Of a stretch of DNA of 64,000 nt, positions 33,857 to 46,501 are shown piece after piece (the first letter of the stretch is position 1; each line of letters opens with the position of its first letter). The notes below the pieces were generated by a model that was not told the origin of the DNA, did no database searches, and saw only the letters and a list, made by a program, of their open reading frames with translations. The stretch comes from Reticulascus tulasneorum (lineage: Eukaryota; Ascomycota; Sordariomycetes; Glomerellales; Reticulascaceae): the NCBI GenBank assembly GCA_001557505.1, contig LSAX01000001.1:682001-746000 (forward strand). The letters are read 5' to 3'. The translations under genes were made by a program, and so were the position numbers.

Positions 33857-35710
33857 GATGGTTGATTCTTATCAGATCTTCGATGGGTTACAAGGTTCAG
33901 ATAATTCGTCTTATAGATCGTTCTTGATGCTACAACAGTTCTCTGTCCATCCTGCCTTCGGGATATTCTGAGGTCTTATATATTTGTCTTGATGCAGACA
34001 TCCTGTTATCTGATCTGTAAGCGGCACAAGCGGCCCACACGTTCGATACGAGGACATTGATATACCGATCCACCATTGGACCTCAATGAGGTGCGATGTT
34101 TTCTTCATGGCGTCAACTGAACCATGAGGTCCCAAGACTCTGGGGACCTTTAACTCTTCTTGTATCCGTAAACTCCGGACGAGCAATCGAATCATATCTC
34201 AAACAACCTAGGCTCGGCTTTCCACATTTGGATCGTACCGAGCATCAGCCTCCGTCCACCTTGTAAGAATGATAACACTCAAGGAATTGTCAATTTTAGG
34301 ATGGTCAGTATCGATGCGTAGTGGATGAGGATGCATTTTCCTCTTCATTGTGTATGGTCGCAATTTGACTAAAGATATCGCACCATCTTGCGCCATCAGC
34401 ACTGCATAATCGCATCCCCGCATTCTTGACATCTAGATCTTGTCGATTAAGATAGCTTCGTGGAAGCTATTAGCCGTTACGCCATCAAAGTCATATCGAT
34501 GACCTTATGGGTTCGCCTTCCGCCATTGATTCCTGCTCTTGCATCACTCAGTCCAGAGTGATTCATGTTGTGAAGGTGACTTTGCCATGGTTCTCCTATT
34601 CAGAGAAATACGAATCAACCCTTCCCCGATCTTGTTCCACTGAATCCCAACCAAACGGCATTTCAAGGTTCGAGTAAGTCGTAGTTGATTCTGCCGAAAC
34701 CGGCTAGTGCAACGCCCGCAGACTGCGAATGTGCCGAAGTCGAGGCCGTGTGCCCAGCGTTGCGGTTTGTGGAGATGCCGACTCTGCCTCGTGGATGCCA
34801 CAGCAGCTTGAGCCAGATACTTGGGTGTCCAATCGGAATGTCCAATTATTCCGATCGTTTCTTTTGCAAATGCACGACCGCAGAGGGGTGCCGAGTCGGG
34901 CACAGAGATAGAAAATGCTGACCCAGGTCGAACACACACCTTTTCATGTTCGATGGTCACGCCATAGGCCAATTGGTCCCACTCGTTCTCAATTTGTGTG
35001 CCTCTGCACAAGTCTTAGCAATATCACAACATCTTTACGATTGCGCCATGTTAGAATGACCGCAAATGGGACCCTTTTGACTTGCTATGCGGTATCAGGA
35101 GACGAAGCGAGTGCTTGGTCTTCTCTAGTTGGAGATCCATAGGCACAATAATTATCGAACTCGTATTTAAATGTCAGTCTTGTAAATATACGTCCCGCAG
35201 ACTCAGGCATTGTTCTTCCTTTCGAAAGCTGCTGCCTCTGACTAATATCGTCCTTATTTCGAGTTGAAGCAATCTTACTGTACTTGTGGACCCCATCGGC
35301 ACGTTCATGGCGAAATCCATGCCGATGGCAAGCTACTAGCATAACTGGCCTAGCTGCTGAACTATGATGTTGTGGGCTGGGATGGATCCGACGGCGCCTG
35401 GGATTCTCAACAACATTTTGATTGCGAAAGTATCAACTACGTACAGTAGATAACAAGGGAATCTTGTATCTCCGTTATTTTACCACAGATCAAATTTGGA
35501 ATGAGAAACTTCATTATCTACACATTCTCAGCTGCCGTGAATGCACAGCCATCCCGAGTCAACTTGGCGTTGGTGAAAACCCGCTCGAAATCGACGATGA
35601 GTCCAGAGTTTCACTGCCCTACACACCATATTCCCACAACATTCCGTTGGCAGAGAACCGACCACCTAGTTAGAGGATCTTTTCGTAGACGGACGATGCC
35701 AGGGGAAAAT
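33857..35710. other. Intergenic, about 1.85 kb
   Basis: Promoter of the dioxygenase gene and 3' flank of the next minus-strand gene. Frames at 33911-34195 and 34544-35011 (-) and 34685-35267 (+) overlap in several phases, with no domain or splice partner. I see no supported feature. Confidence 0.45.
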
Positions 35711-36511
35711 TCAGTGCCTCCTGTTTTGTTTGGCCCTCCTCAGAATGGTAAAGATTCCCAGCGCCGATGTCACGGCCATAATGGCCCACCTTTCACCAAG
35801 GGCTCCAGACTCCCCTGTTCCCAGGAAAGAAAACTTAAGAACCTTACTCAGGCTAATCACCGAGTCGGTGAAAACAGCAACAATCTCCCGTCCAGCGTCC
35901 GTAGTGTATCCACCCGGGACGAAGTTCGCACCTTGCATGCCTGGTGGCGGGCTGGTCGCCATTCGCACGAGCTGCCAGCCACGGAGACCATCTAGCTGCG
36001 CTATTGCATCGCCGGCGCTATAATGCCATTCAAAGTGTTCGCGGCGAGTCTCGCCCAGACCGACTTCAATAGAGAACGAGTACTTCCAATTCCACACGCC
36101 CGTACCCAGAACCTCCTCATCGACTGGCGGTCCACCAGGCACGCCGAGAGGGGGTGGCAACCTCACGGTCATCTTGGAGCTGAATGCATGGAATTCGACT
36201 TCTGCCAGTGTGGGAAAGGTATCCGTAGGACCCGAATGGAGGACGAGCGGTGCGCTACTCGACCAGGCGCTGTGGAACTTGAGGGCATAGAAAGGGTGGT
36301 CTTGATGCTCAGCTAGCGTCATCGTCCGGCTGAAGGACTGAGCATACACGTTGAACGCGGGTGGAAATTGCCTAGGGATTGATCGGACTCGGTTTGCTGG
36401 AGCTCCTGGAGGCGCATTGCTAGGAGCTGTTTGAGAATACGGGGGTTGCGACTGTGTACTTGGACCGGGATATGGCGGTGGCGGCTCGTCCGGGATATCT
36501 CTGTCGGCCAT
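35711..36511 (-). CDS. Conserved-looking protein of unknown function, C-terminal hydrophobic segment
   Basis: Single exon, 266 residues from ATG 36511; the frame stays open upstream only from a TTG. It starts MADRDIPDEPPPPYPG, and residues 1-50 are Pro/Gln/Ser-rich with a PPPY motif, a possible WW-domain (Rsp5-type ubiquitin ligase) ligand. The rest has alternating hydrophobic strands (FYALKFHSAW, LAEVEFHAF, KYSFSIEVGLGETRREHFEWHYS) that suggest a beta-rich fold, then WQLVRM and IVAVFTDS. It ends with a hydrophobic stretch (WAIMAVTSALGIFTIL) and basic RRAKQNRRH, which could be a tail anchor. I do not recognise the family. Confidence 0.72.
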   Translation of the reverse strand: MADRDIPDEPPPPYPGPSTQSQPPYSQTAPSNAPPGAPANRVRSIPRQFPPAFNVYAQSFSRTMTLAEHQDHPFYALKFHSAWSSSAPLVLHSGPTDTFPTLAEVEFHAFSSKMTVRLPPPLGVPGGPPVDEEVLGTGVWNWKYSFSIEVGLGETRREHFEWHYSAGDAIAQLDGLRGWQLVRMATSPPPGMQGANFVPGGYTTDAGREIVAVFTDSVISLSKVLKFSFLGTGESGALGERWAIMAVTSALGIFTILRRAKQNRRH

Positions 36512-39500
36512 CGTTGATTGAAGAATGGCGAGAACCGGGGGAGACAATCGTATCCGTCCTTGATTCCACGTTGAGGGTGAAGACAGATTTGGTCAGGTTT
36601 AGGTGAAGGAGTGAGAATGAAAGATGAGGTCATCTTTCGGTTCCCTGCTGGCCTCTGGGCTTTTGAAGCCACTCCGAATAGTGGAGTAAGCTGCTGCTAA
36701 TTATGGCTGCTGATAACCCCACACAGTGTGAAAAACGCATTACGCACCGGTTGCTATCGCCAATCCAGTCAACTACCAACCTTGCCTTGCACCAGCTATT
36801 CAGAGTAGTCTAGACAACTGGGCGGTATTTTGCGACGTGGTTAGGTTTTGAACATGAAAAAATCAACTTTTCGCGAGGGAACACTTCTGGGCACCTGGGA
36901 CCTAGAGATGGTTCCGTCCCCTTTCTATCTACCCGTCTTCCATATACTCGGACAATGCCTCGCTGGCCTCATTCATGTTATGGCAGTTTAGCCAGGAGAC
37001 CCCTATAAGAGCTCTTTTGAGATCTAAGATCCTATAAGCGAGTTCGCGCGCTCTCAATGAAGTGCGGCGGGCACGAGAAAGATGGCCTCACGATGCGCGA
37101 ATTTTCTCGTGCGTCAAGCAACTAAAACTAGAGACAACACATTGGTACCTTCTCTGCATTCAGATACTTGGCGCCCCAGCAAGGCAATAAGGTGATCACG
37201 ACCGCCAAATGAAGATAAGAGTGATTGCTTGTCCCCAATGGACATCAGTTTAGCAGGCTGAGAGTATGGACGCCGCAGCTATTCCCCGACCTACCCACTC
37301 CCGCTCGATGACTTTTATCGGCCCAGCTCCACTCCTGACGCGGATATGAGTTGATGCTAAAGGCCAGCATAAGTTAAGACGAGAGAGTAGGCTAAGCTTG
37401 ACTGTTCGCGATGCGTATTGACCAGGTACAGCTCTTTCAATGATTCTACAATACTTCACCATGTAGATGAAAGAATGATCAGGTTGCTCCATCATTCGTT
37501 CTGTTGCTCGCGAAGAACTACATTAAATCAAACTTAGTGAGCTACGACAGTCGAGTTCTTCAAGTTGCGGGCTACGGAGCATCAGTATCTCCTACCCTTC
37601 CCGCGACAATCATTACCATGACACGCACAGTTAATTTTTGGTTATGCTGAACATCAGAAATAATAGCGGATTCTCTTGGCACGGCAGATTATGTGGAGAT
37701 CGGGGATTATTTCCAGCAATCTTTAAACCCCCCTTTCCCCAGCAGATCTCACAAGCCGATCTCAGGAGACTCTTAGAATGGAGTGTCGGTCTCCAGAATT
37801 GGGGATCTCCTCTTGCGGGGTTGGCCCATTAGCATTTAGAGTCGATAGCAACTCAAAAACCGACCATTCGATGAGCTTCGTAGACTCACAGAGGTCTCGC
37901 GCCTAGGTGCTGTCTGGCGGATGGAGCAAAGCTAAGATTTGACTTCAAATAAGCTTACACTAGGGCTTGCTTGACCTGCTTTAGGCGGTTTCTGTGCTAG
38001 TGAATACATTTGTACCTAACGGGGAATGTGCATTATTCAATAATTAAGCCAGAACATGGCGTTCCATAATGGTATCTGTGAATTGCTGATGAGGGAAACA
38101 GGATAATTAGCTGGATGAGAATTACAAAACCCCTGCTCTTAGGGTGGAAAGATTCGCCATCGTTTATAACGGCTTGAAGCTAGCTGTTGTACAAGTTATC
38201 GAACTAGAAACTATGGGTATCCACGTCAACGAGCAATGGCTGGCATCTCTGAATCAGAAAAGCTACGAGAAGGCACCTACTAGTGTTCCTATGTCCGCAT
38301 CTTTTCAGCATCGCATTTCTAAATCGCATCTACACTATCACTGGGAAACTCTGACATAGTGCCTATTTGACAATGATTGAGGCTGGACGAAGCCACTCGA
38401 GGAGACTCCGCAAAGTCGCACGTCCATTGCTCGGTCTTAATATGGATGAAGTTTGCCTCCTTGAATCTAGCAGGACCAGGTGGAGAAATCTAAGAGATGA
38501 AATATGGATTGTTCCCGCTCAAGTGGAGCAAGACTAGACGATGGGTTGAGGCTTGGGGGCTGGGCGGTGGCTAGCTCTCGAGGCGTGTGCTCGATCAAGA
38601 CTCGGTGAGAGCTATTAGGGCTCGACGCTGTGGGGATCTTCTAATCTCATTACCATAGCTGGCGCATTTGTCGGATTGGACCTGGTTTGCGAACGTGGGT
38701 CAAGTGCATGGGAATCTAAAAAATCAAATATTCCATGCTGGTCTTGACAGTTCGTGGCGAATTTCTCTGAACGTGGTTTCCATGCCTCGTCGCCATCCAA
38801 TATGACCCGGATCTCATTGACTCCCCAATCCCCAAACTTTCCCAGCATAAACCATTCCAACCTCCCCGAGAATAGCATGAGCATGCCATAATCAAGAATA
38901 GCGAATTGATAAACTGAGTGAAATCGTCGACAGCCACAATATTGTACGAAAAGCTAAATCTCGAATACATTACAGGTGAGAGAATTGGAGGCAGTCAGTC
39001 AAAGGGGTGATTTTGAGATCTCCACCAGGCCAATCTGCAACTGGCTCGGCGCCTCGAGTAGTGAGCGAGCGCAAGCGGTCAGGGATGGGCCATGGCTGAG
39101 TCAGACGACGGGTCACTTGATGAGAGAGGCTGGATACTTTCGGGCCATTACAATGTGTCGGGCACTTGCGATTTCAGATACCCCAGGAAGCTCGGTGGAC
39201 AAGCGATGGCCTGATACGGGTCGAGTGCCGCGTCGAACAGCCGTAGGTGGTTGGTGGAGGGCTCCACGGCCAATGGATGCCAATGGTTTGCCAATGCGGG
39301 CAATGCGGGTGAGAGATCGTGCTCAATGCTTGACTGGGGAGAAACCCGGAGAGAAAAGCTTCGAACAAGCCCGTAACGAAACGAAACATTTCTTGGCGCT
39401 GGGCAAGTAGTCCGGAGGGAGATAGATTGATGTACGACCTTGGCGCCACATATCGTAGAAGCTGAACCTTGTATTCCTAGATGATCTGGCTAGGGCCGGA

Positions 39501-41414
39501 CATCTGTCCGTTACAGACCTTTATTTAGCTCCATCCAGAGGCTTATGCTCAATTAAAAAGAAATGCGTGGTATCAGGGACGCTAGACGCACGACCAGGAT
39601 CGGCGCTACCTCGATCTGTTTCTGTTTGATATGTGTTTGTTTACCTGCTCGCTGTCTGAGATGAAAGCCAACCCACCTAGGTAGGGCCTGGACATTGCCA
39701 ACAGAAATAGATGCGCACGTCCCGCGAATCTCAAGACAGCCATCCAGGTCGGGGGCGAGCACACGTAGGGAAGGGCTGGGGAGGTTTGGTCTCCGAATTG
39801 ACCAGATGCCAATGGATGTCAAATACGTACCATTTATTCGTACCGTGTGGGTTGGGTTGGGTTGGTGGCTGGTCCCGCTTGTTGGAGCGAGCCCATCGAA
39901 CCCGTCATCCACACACACGCCATCAAACGTTAAACATTTCCCTACCCTTCGCAATAGCGACAATGGTTTAATCGACGAACGCGGGCGTCGTTCAGTTCCC
40001 GTCTAGTCCCGGCCCTTCCTTCGTTTCGTCCGGGAACTTTCGGGGCCTGTCGATTGACTGGGGGAAGCGTGTGTGTCCAATTGCTATCGGATGCAATTGG
40101 TATGTGGTGGTGCGCGATGCGGTGAATCTCACGAGTCGGGTAGGCAGACTAATAAATTTTGCCATCGGCTCCGCCGAGGGGGGGCCAAGTGCCGAATGAA
40201 CCCTCGCAAATCCACTGATAACCCTGTAGGTTGATCTTCGCTAGCAATCAACCCCGCAAGAGGAGATCGACCGACAGCATCAAGCCAAACCAGCGTCAAT
40301 GACTCGAACATGATGCCACAAAACTATCTGGGGTGGTGTGGAGGAGAAGGTGGAGGTGGAGTGAATATTGGGATGCCACGGCGATGTTTGGTGCGAACAA
40401 GGTCTTGCGGCGTATTTCACCACGTAGTCCATACCTAGTACTCTCACGAAGTCGGTAGTGCTGCCCCCTGCTGTCGGTCGGCGCTTGGTCCACGGAGAAT
40501 GGGGGTCAGGGCAAACACGAACGATATTTAGATATATACAGAACCTCTATCAATGCGCATCCCTGACAGCTGTTCCATCGTCAATCGGACCCCCTACCTA
40601 AGACAGCGAACAGCAGAAGAACGAGAGCTGGAGTCAGAAAGCTCGGCGATGCGGCGGTCGCCAAGCTACTTGGCAAAACGGGGTGGCTTGCCCAGAGATG
40701 GATGGGTAAGGAATGGGCGCTGCTTCAGTGGGCTGCAGCGGGCTCTTGGCTGCGTTTAAGCATGAGATCCTGCGAGAAGCGAGCCTTGGCTTACACCACC
40801 GAGCTTTTATCTCCCGGCTTGGAAGATGCCCGGCCGAGGAACCCAACTCTTGACTACACGCTACCTACTTTGATAACGCACAACGGTTCTGACTACGTTC
40901 GCCCAGGCAGGTGGTTGAAGTAGACTAGATCCATCGCCGTGAGATGTTCCCACATCACCCAGTGCCGGACCCTATGTAGATAGTGAACTCACCATTGAAA
41001 TGCCGCGAAAATGCAATCTCACCGCGCCGCGTCTTCCTTGGCAGCGTCGACATGGCGTGCGGTCCACAGAGCGAGTCTATCACACCCTGGGTCTGGATCT
41101 AGCGCCGTGCAGTGGTCCGTATTCAGTGTCGTCACGAACAGCCACTCCACACCAAGTCCGAAGAACCTCCTCATCTCCCCGACCCTTGATCCCATGATTG
41201 AACCTCCCACCTCCCCTCGTTATTTTCGTCCACAGAAGCGCCTATTCTGCTTCGTTGTTCGTCTTAGAACGTTTCCGCAACTTCCTTATCTGGCACGCTC
41301 TAGTCAGACAGATCCAGGGATGAGACGCCCGGCTGACGGTATTACCGCTCGCTGACTGCAGAAGCGGCTTGCGAACACTCCCGACCTCGTGCGCCTCTCA
41401 TCGCTCGTTCCCTC

Positions 41415-41475
41415 CCCCGGCCGCACTAGACTCGTGCTATCCCGGGCTGGCAAACTTCTTTTTAGCTTACCCCGC
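41415..41475 (-). promoter_or_regulatory. Two CreA-type (SYGGRG) sites upstream of the permease gene
   Basis: On the minus strand CCGGGG (41415-41420) and GCGGGG (41470-41475) match the carbon-catabolite repressor consensus SYGGRG. They lie about 530 and 475 bases before the permease ATG. Such six-base sites occur by chance, so this is only suggestive. It fits the known glucose repression of JEN permeases. Confidence 0.35.
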
Positions 41476-41482
41476 AGATTTA

Positions 41483-41507
41483 TCCCCCCCTCCCCCCCCT
41501 CTCTCCC
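41483..41507 (+). repeat. Polypyrimidine tract in permease promoter or leader
   Basis: An uninterrupted C/T run dominated by C. Such CT-rich tracts are common close to transcription starts of strongly expressed fungal genes. No start site can be fixed from sequence alone. Confidence 0.5.
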
Positions 41508-41945
41508 GGGTTCCCCACGACGAGGAAGAAGAAGCACCAGAAACAGAGCAGGGATGGCAGTGATCTTCATTGGAGTTTCGTCAGCATCAAAACTCCAAAT
41601 CCGCTAGTCAAAGTACTCGACGACCAGCGGAGCTTGGTCGGTAACTTGCGACGTAGCTTGTGACGATCGTGCTGTGATTTGGGATGCATCGGTGCCACCG
41701 CGGCCACTCTTTGGAGTCGTCCGACATCGTGGTCTCCCGTGGATACATTAATACGCCTTGATTCCCTTCCCAAAGTTTGTTTTTCGAATCAGCACGACCC
41801 ATTCCCTTTCTCTTGTGTCCCTCTCGATTCCCCACCATATTCACTTTTAGCAAGCCTTTCCCCAAGAATCTTATCTTTGCATCCTCTTGTGCACGGCACT
41901 GCTCGCCATTCTCCTCCAATCCCGTGACGCAAGTAGCTTGCCATC

Positions 41946-43663
41946 ATGGCCCCGAACACACAGGCCGACCCTCTGGCCAAGGGCGTCCTCGCAACAGCAA
42001 AACAATCTTTCAAAGACCTCTTCGTGTGGCGGCAACGCGTGGTCGTCACCAACGAATTCGGCGAGTCTCACACAGAATGGCAGGACCCCGATCCAATTCA
42101 AAACCCGTTCAGCCTGATGGCCCAGCTTACCGCTCGTGGCTGGCTCTTCTTCGTTGTCGGCTTCCTTGCATGGACGGCCGATGCCTTCGACTTTCACGCT
42201 CTCTCCATCCAGACTGTCAAGCTCGCCAAGTATTATGGGCGCAGCAAGACTGATATCACCACAGCCATCACCCTCACGTTGCTGCTGCGTTCTGTTGGTG
42301 CTGCGTTCTTTGGTCTTGCGGGAGACAAGTGGGGACGAAAGTGGCCCATGGTCATCAACATGATCGTGCTCGGCGTCCTCCAGATCGCAACCATCTACAG
42401 CAGCACCTTCCAGCAGTTCCTTGCTGTGCGAAGTCTTTTCGGCCTCTTCATGGGCGGAGTGTGAGTAGCTTGCTGGATCTCCCATTGGCCTTTTTTTCAT
42501 GCTGACTGACAATAACAGGTACGGAAATGCGATTGCCATGGCCCTCGAACATTGCCCGTAAGATTTCCCCCACCACTTGGTCTGACATGAGATTCCTAAC
42601 GAGAAACTCAATAGTTCCAACGCCCGTGGCTTGATGTCCGGTATCCTTCAGCAAGGTTACTCCTTCGGCTACGTCCTAGCTGCATGTGCCAACCTCGGTG
42701 TTGGAGGCGGAGTAGAGACATGGAAGACAGTTTTCTGGGCAGCAGGTGAGTTCACCCCGAAGCGAGCTTCACTGACCCATCGTATGCTTCAATGTCAACT
42801 AACACCACGCAGCTGGAATCTCAATCGGAATTGGTATCATCCGGATGTTCTTCCCCGAGTCCCAGCAATTCCTAGAAGCCAAAGCAAAGGGCAAAAAGAC
42901 TGCCTCGCCGGGTGCCTTCTGGAGAGAGACCAGAAAGATGCTCCGACAGGAGTGGAAGATGTGCATCTACTGCATTATCCTGATGACCTGGTTCAACTTC
43001 TACTCCCACACATCGCAGGATTCGTACACCACTTTCATGATTGAGCAGAAACAGCTCAACAACAGCGGTGCAACCCGTGCTTCCATTTTGATGAAGACTG
43101 GTGCTTGTGTCGGCGGTACCATCATCGGCTATCTCAGTCAGTTCTTTGGCCGTCGCCGAGCCATCATGGCCTCGGCGCTCGTGTCGGCCATCCTCATCCC
43201 CGCATGGATTCTACCCACCACGGAGCGAAGCCTCAGTGCAACCGGCTTTTTCATGCAGTTTTTCGTCCAAGGCGCCTGGGGCGTCATTCCCATCCACCTC
43301 AACGAACTCTCACCGCCAGCATTCCGCTCCTCCTTCCCTGGCATCACTTACCAGATCGGTAACATGATCTCATCCCCCTCCGCCCAGATCGTCAATGCTA
43401 TCTCCGAAAAGACTTTCGTCACCATCGGTAACGGTGATAAGGTCGAAGCCTACGGACCGGTCATGGGAATCGCGACTGCCATCATCGCGACCGGCATCTT
43501 CGTCACCGCAATGTTCGGTCCCGAGCGCCGGGGCCGTAGTTTCGAGCATGCTGTCGCAGGTGTACAGGACGAAGTTGAGCGCAAGATTTATGATGATCCG
43601 AATGACGAGGAGAAAGCAAGCACAGAGGTTGTTGAGAAGACAAGCGTGACCGAGAAGGTTTAA
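41946..43663 (+). CDS. JEN-type monocarboxylate/proton symporter (MFS)
   Basis: Four exons (41946-42460, 42519-42557, 42615-42745, 42813-43663) give 511 residues. The introns have GTGAGT or GTAAGA donors, with one 39-base exon. It is a plasma-membrane importer of lactate, acetate or related acids with protons. The JEN signature NxxS/THxS/TQDxxxT is intact at residues 290-302 (NFYSHTSQDSYTT). Other family marks are WTADAFDFHAL in the first helix, LAGDKWGRKW in the helix 2-3 loop, and GNAIAMALEHCPSNARG, whose codons span exons 2 and 3. About 12 hydrophobic helices are visible. The soluble tail is acidic and Lys/Glu-rich, a usual site for ubiquitin-driven endocytosis. Dicarboxylate and monocarboxylate members cannot be separated by eye. 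Confidence 0.95.
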
Positions 43664-44203
43664 GGGGTTCGAAGTGATTGATTCGAGCGCCGTGCGTCTG
43701 GAACATGATTGCGCTGGGCGTTTGTCTTGGGCGGGGAATTTGGGTTGTTATTGTACTGTCCATCTGTCAAAGCTTGGGGCAATGGCTTCCCTGGGTTTGG
43801 ATACCTGACTTTGCCTATGAATGTTTCTCGGCAAGGCAAGGGTCCTGATGCGTTTGAGAGGCGACTCAGTTCCCCCACGACTACCACGAGATCAACTATA
43901 CCCTACCAAGCAGTTATGGTACATGTTCTAGCTATAGTGTGATGCAATTATCGGTAAAAAGAAAGCTAAGCATATGTGATTCGTGCATGTGATATATTTG
44001 CCACATTGGCTTATGGCCAGTGACACCACATATTTGCGGTACCCGAGACGTGAAGTACGAGAAGAAATTTGCTGGAGGGAGAGCTCAAGCAATGCGCGAA
44101 AGTAACTGTGACCTTGTATGTCCCTACAGAGTCTGGATGAAAGAATGCTGCCATTTAAACTAGGATCCAATAGGAGAAACGTCTGCATAGAATATTCTGC
44201 TGA
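43664..44203. other. Intergenic (convergent 3' flanks)
   Basis: AT-rich spacer between convergent genes. No coding signal. Confidence 0.5.
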
Positions 44204-45191
44204 TCATGCAGTCGGCTTTTGTCCAGTAACGACATACATCAAGAAAGTAGCTCCCTCCTCCATCATTTCTTTCTCAAACCGTTCGGTTAGCCCGTCAGTC
44301 ACCGCTTCCGGAAGCTCAACTCCAGCCTCTGGTGTTCCATGTTAGCAGCAGCTCATTTGTTCGAATCGAAGCTGATCTTGCCACTGACTGGATGAGCCCA
44401 TAATGAGCGATGGAATCGTGATCTTGAATGGCTCTATAGAGTTTTTGGCATCTTCGTCATTTCCCATCTTCTTACCTCCAGGCAGGTCGATTTTCTGTGC
44501 CTTTACGTTCTCCAAGCCTAGTTTCTTGAATATGCCTTCTAGGGATAATGCAAAAGCTGGGTCAACTCCAAGTTTGCCGATCAACTGGCGCATAATGAAC
44601 ATCAAGTCGTTGCCTGCTGGGCAATAACGGTGCGGGTCCTCAGACATGTCCAGTTCCTGAACTTGCAACCACCCCCCTGGGGCGAGCGTGTCTACAACGT
44701 TCTTGATTGCGGCCTCTATCCCGAGTCGTCCTGAACCGGCGAGTACATAACGTACATTCGTTAGATCAAAAGCCGACTGGAGGTCGGTGGCGAATGGTTC
44801 GCAGATATCTTGGACTGCGTATCTGATGCTGCCCTCGGGATTCTCTTTTGGGAAGAACGAGGGCATCAAGTCCACTCCAACCAGTTCAGAAGACGATGAG
44901 ACTTGCTTTTGCATGTCTCTCAGAAGCGTTCCTGGTTGTATTAGTGTTGATGCCGTAAGAAGAGATATGCGAGTTTGTGGACTGCCAATTCCTCAATTGT
45001 GTAAGAAGTCACGCACCATCAGCACAGCCCACATCTAGCACCTTCAGCCCTTCCTTCTGCAAGTCAATTGGAGCAAAGATCGTCTGCCCTTTGAGAACAG
45101 TCTGAACCCATGCGTGTTGCTTTTTGAGACGCTCAATCTCGCGTGTCGTTGCACCCAGAATGTACTCAGAATCTTGCTGTTCTGCCATCAT
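44204..45191 (-). CDS. Class I SAM-dependent methyltransferase
   Basis: Three exons (45191-45017, 44931-44389, 44328-44204) give 280 residues. The last exon is easily missed, because exon 2 reads through to a stop at 44342. Splicing at GTCAGT (44388) and CAG (44329), with a GCTAAC branch, restores a typical ending ...EGATFFMYVVTGQKPTA. The SAM-binding motif I VLDVGCADGTLL is assembled across the first intron. VGVDLMP is the acidic loop after strand 2, YAVQDI follows, and LAPGGWLQVQELD is the post-I strand. The layout is that of fungal LaeA/UMTA-like small-molecule or unassigned methyltransferases. No polyketide or peptide synthase lies nearby, so no product is implied. Two Met codons in tandem open the gene. 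Confidence 0.9.
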
Positions 45192-46501
45192 GAACAGTGC
45201 TGCTTGAATTCAGGTGATTGACACCACACAATTAAGACAATGTGGGAAACGAGATAGCTGCAAGACGAAGTTGATCTTTATAGTTGCTTGCCAGACGTTC
45301 TTGGCAGGATTATGACCTGTGGGGCTCTGCTACAAAGTCTCCGGTGTGAAGGATTCAGATCCCGAGCTACTCTCTCGAAATGTCTCCGAGGCGTAATCCT
45401 GCGGAAGCACATTCATTCGCCAATCAAATGCAAATCAGCATAGCCGATTAAAGCGGAAATATCTTCAGACGTTACGCCAGGCGGTATCTAGATTATGTAG
45501 TATTTACTGGAGCTATTACGATCCTCTGTAAGACATCAAGGTATTGGCCTTACTCAAATGAGCTGCACTGACTTGTGATAGTTTACTTGCGGGGTTTGTG
45601 ATCGATTAGCAAAGCCAATATCAAATTGATAAAATTATACAGCATTTGAGCGGCTTTTAAATCTAGTGATTGAGCTTAAATTTCAGATTAGGTCGATAAA
45701 TTGTTCGTGGATCTCATTCGTGAGAACCATTCATTTACATTGTCGTTGTCATCGATGAGAATACTTGTTAACACAGATTGAGGTCCGTTTCGTTTTTGAT
45801 AAGGAATCCGAACTCAAACAGAGGCTTGTCAGTGAAAGCAGGGTAGGCGGCCTTGCTCAGCCACGGTTTTGGGTGAGGCAGCAAGTGCTCGGGTCTTGAG
45901 ATGAGAAAGCTAATTACTTATAAAAAGATTGAGAGAATCTATATGAGAATACAACAGCTTGTCGCGTCTGCCAAAACTTTTCATGGGCAAATTGAGCGGT
46001 GTTGTCTTTGAGTTGCGAAAGCTCTCTGCCTGAGGATGTCGCCAAGCAGCAAGCCACTTGCGTTATTTACGAGGTATCGTACGAGAATTGGGCCTCTGCA
46101 TTGGCTAACGATAGCTTTAAGCCACAATATTATCCTTATAATGCGGTCCGGGACACATATTTCCACATCCTCGTTCCACTCGCCCTACTCAATATAACTT
46201 CATCATCCAGTACGTGAGACATATCAAGAAACCTATCAGACAACCAAGATTTGTTAACCGATCTACAGCAGCCTGACAGCGAGTCCGTGTTGTTGGTATG
46301 TTAGGGCTCCCGAAGATGGTGATTCAACGACTTACTTATAACTCAGCAGCCTCAGACGAGACTTGTCTCCACAGTAAACACCAGGTTAGCCCGATAGTCC
46401 ACCACCATCGCCTCATTCGTCGCTGAGCGAGAGTGAACGCAGTTACTTACTCCGGAGAACCTGGTCAAGAGCGCTGTGATCGAAGCAGGCGAAAAAGCAT
46501 A
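45192..46501. other. AT-rich gene-free stretch left of the bacterial-type gene
   Basis: About 1.3 kb, clearly richer in A/T than the flanking genes, especially 45430-46000. It has only tiny frames. It is the divergent promoter region of the methyltransferase and of the nuclease-helicase. No transposon ends or direct repeats were recognised. Confidence 0.5.

Larger units (their letters stand above)
36512..41945. other. Long gene-poor region, about 5.4 kb
   Basis: No convincing gene on either strand. The largest frame (38976-39410, +, 144 residues) has no domain, and minus-strand frames overlap it. Parts are AT-rich (37600-38360), others closer to coding composition (39000-39450). I saw no transposon ends, long repeats or tRNA. 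It includes the promoter of the permease gene at its right end. Confidence 0.45.

Noticed and set aside
38976..39410. 144-residue plus-strand frame in the gene-poor region
   Set aside because: No start context, domain or splice partners, and it has overlapping frames. Likely chance.
39843..39866. Telomere-like gggtt repeats
   Set aside because: Only about three imperfect copies, unit not the fungal TTAGGG, and in the middle of ordinary sequence.
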